This document shows, piece after piece, positions 27,122 to 34,977 of a stretch of DNA of 64,000 bases. Source of the stretch: Ancylobacter sp. TS-1. GTDB lineage: Bacteria > Pseudomonadota > Alphaproteobacteria > Rhizobiales > Xanthobacteraceae. The stretch is taken from positions 1,116,001 through 1,180,000 of the forward strand of contig NZ_CP045144.1 in NCBI RefSeq assembly GCF_009223885.1, read 5' to 3'. A program made the translations under genes and the position numbers. The first letter of the stretch is position 1. Each line of letters starts with the position of its first letter. The notes beneath the pieces are model-generated. The model worked only from the letters and a program-made list of their open reading frames with translations. It was not told the origin of the DNA and did no database searches.

Positions 27122-28141
27122 ATGCGTAACCTGATCACCGACGTCGCCGGCCTCAGGGTCGGAAACGCCACCGACCTCGACCTCGCCTCCGGCGTCACCA
27201 CCGTCATCTTCGACGAGCCGGCGGTCGCCTCCGTCGATGTGCGCGGCGGCGGGCCGGGCACGCGGGAGACCGATCTGCTGGCGCCGGACGAGACGGTCGG
27301 CGCCATTCACGCGCTCACCCTGTCCGGCGGCTCGGCCTTCGGGCTCGACGCCGGCGGCGGCGTCATGGCGGCGCTGGCGGAGCGCGGCATCGGCTTTCCC
27401 GTCGGCGAGGCGCGCGTGCCCATCGTGCCCGGGGCGGTGCTGTTCGATCTCATCAATGGCGGCAACAAGGCCTGGGGCCGGTTCTCGCCCTATCGCGAGC
27501 TGGGCTACCGGGCGGCAATCGAGGCGCTCGAGGCGGCCGACGACGCCGCCGGACGCGACTTCCCGCTCGGCACGTCAGGCGCTGGAACCGGCGCGACGAC
27601 GGTCGATTTCAAGGGCGGGCTGGGCTCGGCCTCGGCGCTCGCTCCCTCCGGCCACACGGTCGGGGCGCTGGTGGCGGTCAATGCCTGCGGCACTGTCAAT
27701 CTCAACGGCGGGCCGCATTTCTGGGCGGCGCCCTTCGAGCGCGGCGGCGAGTTCGGCGGGCTCGGCCTGCCCTCGCCGCTGCCCCCCTTGCCGGAGCGCC
27801 CGCTGCTGAAGGGCCTGCCGCCCGGCGCCAACACCACCATCGCCATCGTCGCCACCGACGCGGTGCTCACCAAGGCGCAGTGCAAGCGCCTCGCGGTGAT
27901 GGCGCATGACGGCTACGCCCATGCCATCTGGCCGGTGCACAGCCCGCTCGATGGCGACACCATCTTCGCCGCTGCCACCGGCAGGCGCCCGCTGGCCGAC
28001 CCGATCTTCGACCTCGCCCTGATCGGCGACGCAGTGGTGCGCGCGCTCGCCCGGGCCTGCGCCCGCGCCGTCTTCGAGGCCACCGCCCTGCCCCAGCCCG
28101 GCACGATTCCCGCGTGGCGCGACCGCTGGCGCGGAGGCTGA
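27122..28141 (+). CDS. P1 family peptidase / DmpA-NylC type N-terminal nucleophile hydrolase
   Basis: The 339-residue protein has the P1 (S58) layout. The N-terminal part MRNLITDVAGLRVGNATD contains GGPGTRETDLL and HALTLSGGSAFGLDAGGGV. The autoprocessing region GANTTIAIVATDAVLTKAQCKRLA follows, in which a Thr is the expected nucleophile released by self-cleavage. Family members include D-aminopeptidase DmpA and nylon-oligomer hydrolase; the physiological substrate is unknown. A GAGGAAAA ribosome site precedes the ATG. It stands alone between ccdA and the betaine transporter. Confidence 0.86.
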   Translation: MRNLITDVAGLRVGNATDLDLASGVTTVIFDEPAVASVDVRGGGPGTRETDLLAPDETVGAIHALTLSGGSAFGLDAGGGVMAALAERGIGFPVGEARVPIVPGAVLFDLINGGNKAWGRFSPYRELGYRAAIEALEAADDAAGRDFPLGTSGAGTGATTVDFKGGLGSASALAPSGHTVGALVAVNACGTVNLNGGPHFWAAPFERGGEFGGLGLPSPLPPLPERPLLKGLPPGANTTIAIVATDAVLTKAQCKRLAVMAHDGYAHAIWPVHSPLDGDTIFAAATGRRPLADPIFDLALIGDAVVRALARACARAVFEATALPQPGTIPAWRDRWRGG

Positions 28142-28314
28142 GCCGCGCGGCGGGCGCGACGTCATTGCGGCCGACGCAACGGCGCTGTTGAGGCGAACGC
28201 AATAGCGACGGTGTCCTGTCACCCTCCTGTCGTCTTTGCAGCCCCCATTGTCGCATCTGTCCAATCGGCATGGCTGCCATGCGCCCGACACTCGCCTCTA
28301 GACGAGGGGAGCGC

Positions 28315-29514
28315 ATGAACGACGCAAAGCCACGCATTCGGGTTCGGGGTCTGACCAAGATCTTCGGCGACAAGGCCGGGGCGGCGCTGCCGCTGCTCCA
28401 GGCCGGGCAGAACCGCGCCGAGGTGCAGAAGCAGACCGGCGCCGTCATCGGGCTGCACGATGTGAGCTTCGACGTCGGCGAGGGCGAGATCCTTGTCGTC
28501 ATGGGCCTGTCCGGCTCCGGCAAGTCGACCTGCCTGCGCTGCATCAACCGGCTGATCGAGCCGACCTCGGGCTCTGTCTTCGTCGACGAGACCGACGTCA
28601 CCGCGCTCGGCGAGCGCGATCTGATGGAGTTCCGCCGCACCCGCTTCGGCATGGTGTTCCAGCAATTCGCGCTGTTCCCCCACCGCACCATCCTGCGCAA
28701 TGTCGAATACGGGCTGGAAGTGCAGGGCCTCGCCGCCGAGGCACGGCGCGAGCGCGCGCTGGCGGCGATCGAGACCGTCGGCCTCAAGGGCTGGGACCAG
28801 CATTACCCCTCGCAGCTTTCCGGCGGCATGCAGCAGCGCGCCGGCCTCGCCCGCGCGCTGGCCCTCAATCCCGACGTACTGCTGATGGACGAGGCCTTCA
28901 GCGCCCTCGACCCGCTGATCCGGCGCGACATGCAGCAGGAACTCGTCGCCCTGCAGAAGCGGCTCAAGAAGACCATCGTCTTCGTCAGCCACGATCTCGA
29001 CGAGGCCATCGCCCTCGGCGGGCGCATCGTGCTGATGAAGGACGGCCGCGTCGTGCAGGAAGGCACCGCCGCCGATTTCCTCGCCCATCCCGCCGACGAT
29101 TATGTCCGCCGCTTCGTCGAGCATATCGACGTGCTGGGCGTGGTCACGGCCGGCGACGCCATGCGCGCGCCGGCGGCCGTCAAGCCCTGGCAGAGCACCG
29201 CCGCCGAGGCGCTGGCGAGCCTCGTCCAGTCCGGCGAGCCGGTGATGACCGTCGTCTGCCACGAGGGCCGTTTCCAGGGCACGGTCGACGCCGACACGCT
29301 GCGGCGCGCCGGCGACACCGAGCTGCGCCTGCTGCTGAGCGACCGCGAAGCCTGCGTGCCCTCCTCCGCGACCCTCAACGAAACTGTCGCCAAGCTCGCC
29401 GACGGGCGCGGCGAGATCGCCGTGATCGACGCCGAGCGCTTCCTGCGCGGGGTCATCGCCAATGCCGACCTCGTGGCCGCGCTGGCGCGCCGCCGCGCCG
29501 ACACGACGCATTAG
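28315..29514 (+). CDS. proV: Glycine betaine/proline ABC transporter ATPase (ProV type)
   Basis: The 399-residue ATPase has the ProV-specific N terminus (TKIFGDKAGAALPLLQAGQNRAEVQKQTGAVIGLHDVSFDV), Walker A GLSGSGKST, signature LSGGMQQRAGLARAL and Walker B LLMDEAFSALDPLIR. A C-terminal region of about 130 residues corresponds to the regulatory CBS-like part. It powers betaine or choline import, usually for osmoprotection or as a carbon and nitrogen source. An AGGGGAGC ribosome site fixes the start at 28315. It heads a three-gene operon. Confidence 0.92.
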   Translation: MNDAKPRIRVRGLTKIFGDKAGAALPLLQAGQNRAEVQKQTGAVIGLHDVSFDVGEGEILVVMGLSGSGKSTCLRCINRLIEPTSGSVFVDETDVTALGERDLMEFRRTRFGMVFQQFALFPHRTILRNVEYGLEVQGLAAEARRERALAAIETVGLKGWDQHYPSQLSGGMQQRAGLARALALNPDVLLMDEAFSALDPLIRRDMQQELVALQKRLKKTIVFVSHDLDEAIALGGRIVLMKDGRVVQEGTAADFLAHPADDYVRRFVEHIDVLGVVTAGDAMRAPAAVKPWQSTAAEALASLVQSGEPVMTVVCHEGRFQGTVDADTLRRAGDTELRLLLSDREACVPSSATLNETVAKLADGRGEIAVIDAERFLRGVIANADLVAALARRRADTTH

Positions 29515-29526
29515 GGGGACACGGGC

Positions 29527-30390
29527 ATGGCGTTCGAGATTCCGCGCATTCCCCTCGCCGAATGGTGCGACATCGCCCTCGACTGGGCGACCGAGCATTT
29601 CTCCGGCGTCACCCGCGCGGTCAGCGCCGTGGTGGGCTCCGGCATCGAGGGTACCACCGACTTCCTCGTCGACCTGCCGCCGTGGCTGGTCATCCTCGCC
29701 TTCGGCCTGCTGGTCTGGCGCCTGACCACCGCCCGCATCGCCATCGCGACGGTCGTCGGCTTCGCCTTCCTGTGGAATCTCGAACTGTGGCGAGCGACGC
29801 TCCAGTCGTTGGTGCTGGTGCTCGTCTCCACCGCCTTCGCGCTCGCCATCGGCATTCCGATCGGCGTCTCGGCGGCGCTCAGCAAGCGTTTCTGGCGCGT
29901 GGTGGCACCGGCGCTCGACATGATGCAGACCATGCCGAGCTTCGTGTACCTGATCCCGGCGATCCCGTTCTTCGGGCTCGGGGCGGTGTCGGCCTGCTTC
30001 GCCACCATCGTCTTCGCCATGCCACCGACCATCCGCCTCACCGCGCTCGGCATCATGCAGACGCCGCCGGAACTGGTGGAGGCGGCCGACGCCTTCGGCT
30101 CCAGCCGCTGGCAGAAGCTGTTCAAGGTGCAGCTTCCCCTCGCCATCCCGACCATCATGGCCGGCATCAACCAGACCATCATGCTGGCGCTCTCCATGGT
30201 GGTGATCGCAGCGATGATCGGTGCCGGCGGCCTCGGCGGCGAGGTGTGGAAGGCGATTCAGCGCCTCGAGGCGGGACAGGGCTTCCAGGCCGGCATCGCC
30301 ATCGTCGTGCTCGCCGTCATCCTCGACCGCATCACCCAGCACATCGCCCGCCACATCCGGCAGGACCGGCAGGCCGCCGACCGCGGCTGA
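29527..30390 (+). CDS. proW: Glycine betaine/proline ABC transporter permease (ProW type)
   Basis: The 287-residue permease has the binding-protein-dependent transport motif EAADAFGSSRWQKLFKVQLPLAIPTIMAGINQTIMLALSMVVIAAMIG and at least six hydrophobic spans. MMQTMPSFVYLIPAIPFFGLG is typical of ProW/OpuAB. It lies 12 bases after proV with the ribosome site AGGGGGA and forms the membrane channel of the importer. Confidence 0.92.
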   Translation: MAFEIPRIPLAEWCDIALDWATEHFSGVTRAVSAVVGSGIEGTTDFLVDLPPWLVILAFGLLVWRLTTARIAIATVVGFAFLWNLELWRATLQSLVLVLVSTAFALAIGIPIGVSAALSKRFWRVVAPALDMMQTMPSFVYLIPAIPFFGLGAVSACFATIVFAMPPTIRLTALGIMQTPPELVEAADAFGSSRWQKLFKVQLPLAIPTIMAGINQTIMLALSMVVIAAMIGAGGLGGEVWKAIQRLEAGQGFQAGIAIVVLAVILDRITQHIARHIRQDRQAADRG

Positions 30391-30461
30391 TCCCTCACCC
30401 TCAACGGAAGCAGCGCAACGACTTCCGCCCCCCGAACCCTTCCAACGTGGAGCCTCCCGAC

Positions 30462-31316
30462 ATGTCGTTTCTCGGAAAATTCGTGAAGAGCGCGGCCCTC
30501 GCCGCCACCGCCCTTGGCCTCGCGGCCGGCGCCGCCCAGGCGGAGAAGAAGGACCTGACCATCGCCTATGTCGAATGGTCGGACGCGGTCGTCGCGACGA
30601 ACATCGTCAAGACCGCGCTGGAGGAGAAGGGCTACAAGGTCAAGATCGTGCCGCTCTCGGGCGCGGCCATGTGGCAGGCGGTCGCCACCGACGAGGCCGA
30701 CGCCATGGTCGCGGCCTGGCTGCCGGCCACCCACGCCGCCTATTACGCCAAGCTGAAGGGCAAGGTGGAAGACCTCGGCCCGAACGTGACCGGCGCCAAG
30801 ATCGGCTGGGCCGTGCCGACCTATGTCGACATCACCTCCATCGAGGACATCAAGAAGGATCCGGCCAAGTTCGGCGGCAAGGTCATCGGCATCGACCCCG
30901 GCGCCGGCCTGATGAAGGCGTCGGAGAAGGCGATCAAGGATTACGGCCTGCCGGTGAAGCTGGTCGAGGGCTCGGACGCCACCATGGTCGCCGCGCTCAA
31001 GGACGCCTACTCCAAGAAGGAGCCGATCATCGTCACCACCTGGACGCCGCACTGGATGTTCGCCGAATGGGACCTCAAATACCTCGATGACCCCAAGGGC
31101 GTTTTCGGTGGCGAGGAGACCGTGAACACCGTCGTCTCCACCAAGCTGAAGACCGAGGCCCCCGAGGCCTACAAGATCCTCGGCAACTTCAAGCTCTCGC
31201 TGGACGACGAGCAGAAGGTGATGGTCGAGAACAACAAGCCCGGCGCCGACCCGGCCGCCACCGCCAAGGCCTGGGTCGCCGCGAACAAGGACAAGGTCGA
31301 CGCCTGGTCCAAGTGA
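30462..31316 (+). CDS. Glycine betaine ABC transporter substrate-binding protein (OpuAC family)
   Basis: The 284-residue periplasmic protein has a signal peptide ending at GAAQAEKK and OpuAC features: IAYVEWSDAVVATNIVKTALEEKGYKV, DAMVAAWLPATHAAYYAKLKGKVEDLG, and IVTTWTPHWMFAEWDLKYLDDPKGVFG, whose aromatic residues form the cage for the quaternary amine. It lies 71 bases after proW. The stop codon falls in the first of three 13-base-spaced copies of GGTCCAAGTGA. A terminator follows at 31449. Confidence 0.9.
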   Translation: MSFLGKFVKSAALAATALGLAAGAAQAEKKDLTIAYVEWSDAVVATNIVKTALEEKGYKVKIVPLSGAAMWQAVATDEADAMVAAWLPATHAAYYAKLKGKVEDLGPNVTGAKIGWAVPTYVDITSIEDIKKDPAKFGGKVIGIDPGAGLMKASEKAIKDYGLPVKLVEGSDATMVAALKDAYSKKEPIIVTTWTPHWMFAEWDLKYLDDPKGVFGGEETVNTVVSTKLKTEAPEAYKILGNFKLSLDDEQKVMVENNKPGADPAATAKAWVAANKDKVDAWSK

Positions 31317-31342
31317 CGGGTCCAAGTGAGCGGTCCAAGTGA
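31306..31342 (+). repeat. Triple 13-base tandem repeat over the stop codon
   Basis: GGTCCAAGTGA occurs at 31306-31316, 31319-31329 and 31332-31342, a 13-base period. The first copy carries the betaine-binding protein stop codon; the others are non-coding duplicates. Confidence 0.8.
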
Positions 31343-31448
31343 CGACGGATCGGCTCTTCCGGGAGCCGGCGGAGCGGATGGGCTCGGCGGCCCACCCTCC
31401 TGAACGGCCGGGGCCGGACATGATCCACCCCCGGTGTTGCCTCCACTC

Positions 31449-31481
31449 AGGCGGCCGGCTCATCCCGGCCGCCTTTTCTTT
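31449..31481. terminator. Terminator of betaine ABC operon
   Basis: A perfect stem AGGCGGCCGG (31449-31458) / CCGGCCGCCT (31465-31474) with loop CTCATC is followed by TTTCTTT. It separates the operon from a converging small gene. Confidence 0.8.
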
Positions 31482-31514
31482 GCGCCGACCTCGCGGCCGG
31501 CGTCGGCTCACGCC

Positions 31515-31898
31515 TCAGGGGCAGGGTTCCCAGAAGCCCTGCGTGCGCTGGGGATTGGTGTAGAACCAGCAATAGTTCGGCTGCGGCGGCGGGCCGGCGA
31601 GGTTGGCCGCCGCCACGCCGGTCAGGAAGCCGAGCGCCGCTCCGGCGGCCACGGCACCGCCCGGCGGCCAGTAGGGGCGCGGATTGACCACCACCACGCC
31701 GCCGCCGCGCGGCACCGGGCCGTAATAGCGGCCGGGACCGTAATAATGGCCCGGGCTGCGCCAGCCGCCGCCCCAGGCAACGCCGCAGCCGCGTCCGCCG
31801 CAGCCGGCCGCCCGCCATGCGCTGGCCTCCTGCACCGTGCCCATGAGGCCCACTGTCGACAACACCGCCAGCGCGGCGAGCATGCTCTTCTTCATCAT
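31515..31898 (-). CDS. Small secreted Gly/Tyr-rich protein, unknown function
   Basis: The 127-residue protein starts with a signal peptide (MMKKSMLAALAVLSTVGLMGTVQEASA) preceded by GGAGAA. The mature N terminus is rich in Gly, Tyr and Pro with two cysteines (AAGCGGRGCGVAW), then a hydrophobic segment AVAAGAALGFLTGVAAA, and ends CWFYTNPQRTQGFWEPCP with another cysteine pair. I do not recognise a function. Proteins ending in a similar C-W-Y-T-x-P-x-R-T-Q-G-F-W motif recur in Hyphomicrobiales. It is probably a periplasmic or envelope protein with two disulfides. Confidence 0.7.
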   Translation of the reverse strand: MMKKSMLAALAVLSTVGLMGTVQEASAWRAAGCGGRGCGVAWGGGWRSPGHYYGPGRYYGPVPRGGGVVVVNPRPYWPPGGAVAAGAALGFLTGVAAANLAGPPPQPNYCWFYTNPQRTQGFWEPCP

Positions 31899-32108
31899 GA
31901 GACGTTCTCCACTCGATCGCCGCTTCCCGCGCCTCGCGCACGGACGGATTCGACCCCCATATGCTTGGCCTTTTCGCCTGCCCGGACAATACGCAAGTTC
32001 CGCAAGGGCGCCGGGCTGCCGCCGCAGCGCGCTTCTTCCCCCGCGCGGCGCGCCATTGCCGCCCCGGTCCCATGATGCTACGCCCCCGCGAAACGCCGGA
32101 GTTCCGCC

Positions 32109-32795
32109 ATGACCGACCGTCCGCTGATCATCTCCCCCTCCATCCTCGCCTGCGACTTCGCGCGCTTCGGCGAGGAGGTGCGCGCGGTCGACGCCGCCGG
32201 GGCGGACTGGATCCATATCGACGTGATGGACGGGCATTTCGTGCCCAACATCTCCTTCGGCCCCGACGTGGTGAAGGCGATCCGCCCGCTCTGCGCCAAG
32301 CCCTTCGACGTGCATCTGATGATCGAACCGGCCGATCCGTATCTGGAGGCCTTCGCCAAGGCCGGTGCCGACCACATCACCGTGCACGCCGAGGCCGGCC
32401 CGCATCTGCACCGCTCGCTGCAGGCGATCCGCGCGCTGGGCAAGAAGGCGGGCGTCGCCATCAATCCCGCCACCCCGCCCGACGTGGTGGAACAGGTGCT
32501 CGACGTCATCGATCTCGTCATCGTGATGACGGTGAACCCCGGCTTCGGCGGGCAGGCCTTCCTCCCCTCCGTGCTCGACAAGGTGCGCCGGCTCTCGGCC
32601 ATGATCGACGAGCGGCCGATCGACATCGAGATCGACGGCGGCGTGACCCGCGACACGGCGGCCGCCTGCATCGAGGCCGGCGCCAACGCGCTCGTCGCCG
32701 GCTCCGCCGTGTTCAAGGGCGGCGCAGATTCCTATGCTGGAAACGTGAAGGCCATCCGTGACGCGGCACTGCGCGCGCGCGGCGAACTGGTCTGA
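32109..32795 (+). CDS. rpe: Ribulose-phosphate 3-epimerase
   Basis: The 228-residue TIM-barrel enzyme interconverts ribulose 5-phosphate and xylulose 5-phosphate in the pentose phosphate and Calvin pathways. It shows [18 protein letters not shown], the metal and catalytic block [43 protein letters not shown] and the phosphate-binding DGGVTRDTA. Length and start (ATG at 32109) match the family. It is followed after 90 bases by purB, which probably has its own promoter. Confidence 0.95.
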   Translation: MTDRPLIISPSILACDFARFGEEVRAVDAAGADWIHIDVMDGHFVPNISFGPDVVKAIRPLCAKPFDVHLMIEPADPYLEAFAKAGADHITVHAEAGPHLHRSLQAIRALGKKAGVAINPATPPDVVEQVLDVIDLVIVMTVNPGFGGQAFLPSVLDKVRRLSAMIDERPIDIEIDGGVTRDTAAACIEAGANALVAGSAVFKGGADSYAGNVKAIRDAALRARGELV

Positions 32796-32885
32796 GCGTC
32801 GGCGCCACGGACGGGCGGGATTTGTCCCGCTCTCGCCTATCTGCTAGAGCGCGGGCAATCCTGTCGCTTGCCGAAAGAGCCGCCC

Positions 32886-34193
32886 GTGATCCCGCGCTAT
32901 ACCCGCCCCGAAATGGCTGCCATCTGGGAGCCGCAGACCCGCTTCCGCATCTGGTTCGAGATCGAGGCGCACGCCACCGATGCGCTCGCCGGGCTCGGCG
33001 TGGTGCCGAGGGAGGCCGCCGCGAAGATCTGGGAGATGGCCAAGGACGCCACCTTCGACGTCGAGCGCATCGACGAGATCGAGGCCGTCACCAAGCATGA
33101 CGTCATCGCCTTCCTGACCCATCTGGCCGAAATCGTCGGGCCCGAGGCGCGCTTCGTCCATCAGGGCATGACCTCCTCCGACGTGCTGGACACCTGCCTG
33201 TCGGTGCAGCTCGTGCGCGCCGCCGACATTCTGATCAAGGACGTCGACCGGCTGCTGGCCGCGCTGGAGGCCCGCGCCTTCGAGCACAAGCTCACCCCCA
33301 CCATCGGCCGCTCGCACGGCATCCATGCCGAGCCGACCACCTTCGGCCTGAAGCTGGCGCAGGCGCATGCCGAGTTCCAGCGCAACCGCGCCCGCCTCGT
33401 CGCCGCGCGCGAGGAAGTGGCGACCTGCGCCATCTCCGGCGCGGTCGGCACGTTCGCGCAGATCGACCCGCGCGTGGAGGAATATGTCGCCGAAAAGCTC
33501 GGGCTGAAGGTCGAGCCGGTGTCGACGCAGATCATCCCGCGCGACCGCCACGCCGCCTATTTCGCCGCGCTCGGCGTCGTCGCCTCCTCGATGGAGCGCG
33601 TCGCGATCGAAATCCGGCACCTGCAGCGCACCGAGGTGCTGGAAGCCGAGGAGTTCTTCTCCGCCGGCCAGAAGGGCTCCTCGGCCATGCCGCACAAGCG
33701 CAACCCGGTGCTGACCGAGAACGTGACCGGCCTCGCCCGTCTCGTGCGCGGCATGGTCACGCCGGCACTGGAGAATGTCGCCCTCTGGCATGAGCGCGAC
33801 ATCTCGCACTCCTCGGTGGAGCGCGGCATCGGGCCGGACGCGACGGTGACGCTCGACTTCGCGCTGAACCGCCTCGCCGGCGTCATCGAGAAGCTGGTGG
33901 TCTACCCGGAGAACATGCAGCGCAATCTCGACCGCCTCGGCGGCCTCGTGCATTCCCAGCGCGTGCTGCTGGCCCTCACCCAGAAGGGCGCCAGCCGCGA
34001 GGACGCCTATCGCCTCGTGCAGCGCAACGCCATGCCGGTCTGGCGCGGCGAAGGCGAGTTCCAGACCCTGCTGACCAACGACCCGGAGGTCCGCCAGTAT
34101 CTGACGGCCGAGGAGATCGCCGAGAAGTTCGACCTCGGCTATCACCTCAAGCACGTCGACACGATCTTCCAGCGGGTGTTCGGCCGGAGCTGA
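32886..34193 (+). CDS. purB: Adenylosuccinate lyase
   Basis: The 435-residue homotetrameric lyase cleaves SAICAR and adenylosuccinate in purine synthesis. The GTG start at 32886 gives the family N terminus MIPRYTRPEMAAIWE and has AAAGAG upstream. Conserved blocks are FVHQGMTSSDVLDTCLSVQL, the catalytic GRSHGIHAEPTTFG and the mobile signature loop GSSAMPHKRNPVLTEN. It lies between rpe and convergent secreted-protein genes, 4.4 kb from the main purine operon. Confidence 0.95.
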   Translation: MIPRYTRPEMAAIWEPQTRFRIWFEIEAHATDALAGLGVVPREAAAKIWEMAKDATFDVERIDEIEAVTKHDVIAFLTHLAEIVGPEARFVHQGMTSSDVLDTCLSVQLVRAADILIKDVDRLLAALEARAFEHKLTPTIGRSHGIHAEPTTFGLKLAQAHAEFQRNRARLVAAREEVATCAISGAVGTFAQIDPRVEEYVAEKLGLKVEPVSTQIIPRDRHAAYFAALGVVASSMERVAIEIRHLQRTEVLEAEEFFSAGQKGSSAMPHKRNPVLTENVTGLARLVRGMVTPALENVALWHERDISHSSVERGIGPDATVTLDFALNRLAGVIEKLVVYPENMQRNLDRLGGLVHSQRVLLALTQKGASREDAYRLVQRNAMPVWRGEGEFQTLLTNDPEVRQYLTAEEIAEKFDLGYHLKHVDTIFQRVFGRS

Positions 34194-34220
34194 GCCCCGG
34201 CCGGATCGCCGCCGTCGCGA

Positions 34221-34784
34221 CTAGCGGCGGCGGAAACCGGGACGGAAGTAGACCGGGCGGCCACGGAAACCGGGGCCGCCACGCCAGGCCCGCCCGCCGC
34301 GCCAGCCGGGACCGCCGCGCCAGGCCCGACCGCCGCGCCAGCCGGGACCACGCCAGCCCGGGCCCCACACGGGACGCGGACGCCAGCCGGGACCGTACCA
34401 GCCGCCACCCCAGCCGGGGCCGTACCAGCCACCGCCGCCCCAACCGGGACCCCAGGTCGAGCCGACCGCCGCGCCGAGGGCGAAGGCGCCGACGCCCAGA
34501 GCCACGTCGTTCGCGTAGTAGTTCGGGTTCACCACCACGGACGTGCCGCCGCCGGACAGGAAGCCCGCGCTGACCCAGCCGCCCGCCACGCGGCACCAGT
34601 TGCCGCTGCAGCGGCCGACATTGACGCGCGCGCCCGCCGGAAGCGAGCCGATGACGCGATAGCCCGTGCCCGGACCGCTGCGAATGTTCACATTGCTGGT
34701 GACAACGGCCGCAGCCGCCGCGTTCATGGCCGCGCCGGCGATCAGCAGGCCGGCCGCCAGCGTGAGCGACTTCAAGAGCTTCAT
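34221..34784 (-). CDS. Secreted SH3-domain protein with Gly/Trp-rich tail
   Basis: The 187-residue protein has a signal peptide (MKLLKSLTLAAGLLIAGAAMNAAAA) and a strong GGGAGGA ribosome site. One bacterial SH3 (SH3_3) domain follows: VVTSNVNIRSGPGTGYRVIGSLPAGARVNVGRCSGNWCRVAGGWVSAGFL (about residues 26-75). The remainder is low-complexity GPGW, GGRAWRG and GPGFRG repeats with high Arg, Gly and Trp. SH3_3 domains often bind peptidoglycan or envelope partners. It shares the C-x4-W/C pair with the six-domain neighbour. Confidence 0.78.
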   Translation of the reverse strand: MKLLKSLTLAAGLLIAGAAMNAAAAAVVTSNVNIRSGPGTGYRVIGSLPAGARVNVGRCSGNWCRVAGGWVSAGFLSGGGTSVVVNPNYYANDVALGVGAFALGAAVGSTWGPGWGGGGWYGPGWGGGWYGPGWRPRPVWGPGWRGPGWRGGRAWRGGPGWRGGRAWRGGPGFRGRPVYFRPGFRRR

Positions 34785-34861
34785 CACATCCTCCCGCGAT
34801 GTGCGTGCCGCACGAAGATGCAGCACCGACGTCCGGCGTCGAACGTCCTTTTGGGCGCCGT

Positions 34862-34883
34862 GCCGGTCGACATGTCGACCGGC
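34862..34883. promoter_or_regulatory. Perfect 22-base palindrome upstream of SH3 gene
   Basis: Half-site GCCGGTCGACA is followed directly by its exact reverse complement, with no spacer. It lies 77 bases before the start codon at 34784, in the 193-base gap between two SH3 genes. It could be an operator or a transcript hairpin. Confidence 0.45.
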
Positions 34884-34977
34884 CTCGTGCTCGCCTCATC
34901 CTCGATAGCAATCGATTCCGGCGGAATTGGTTGCATTACCTACGGAAAGGCGCGGTCGGACGAAGATGTGACCGCGC

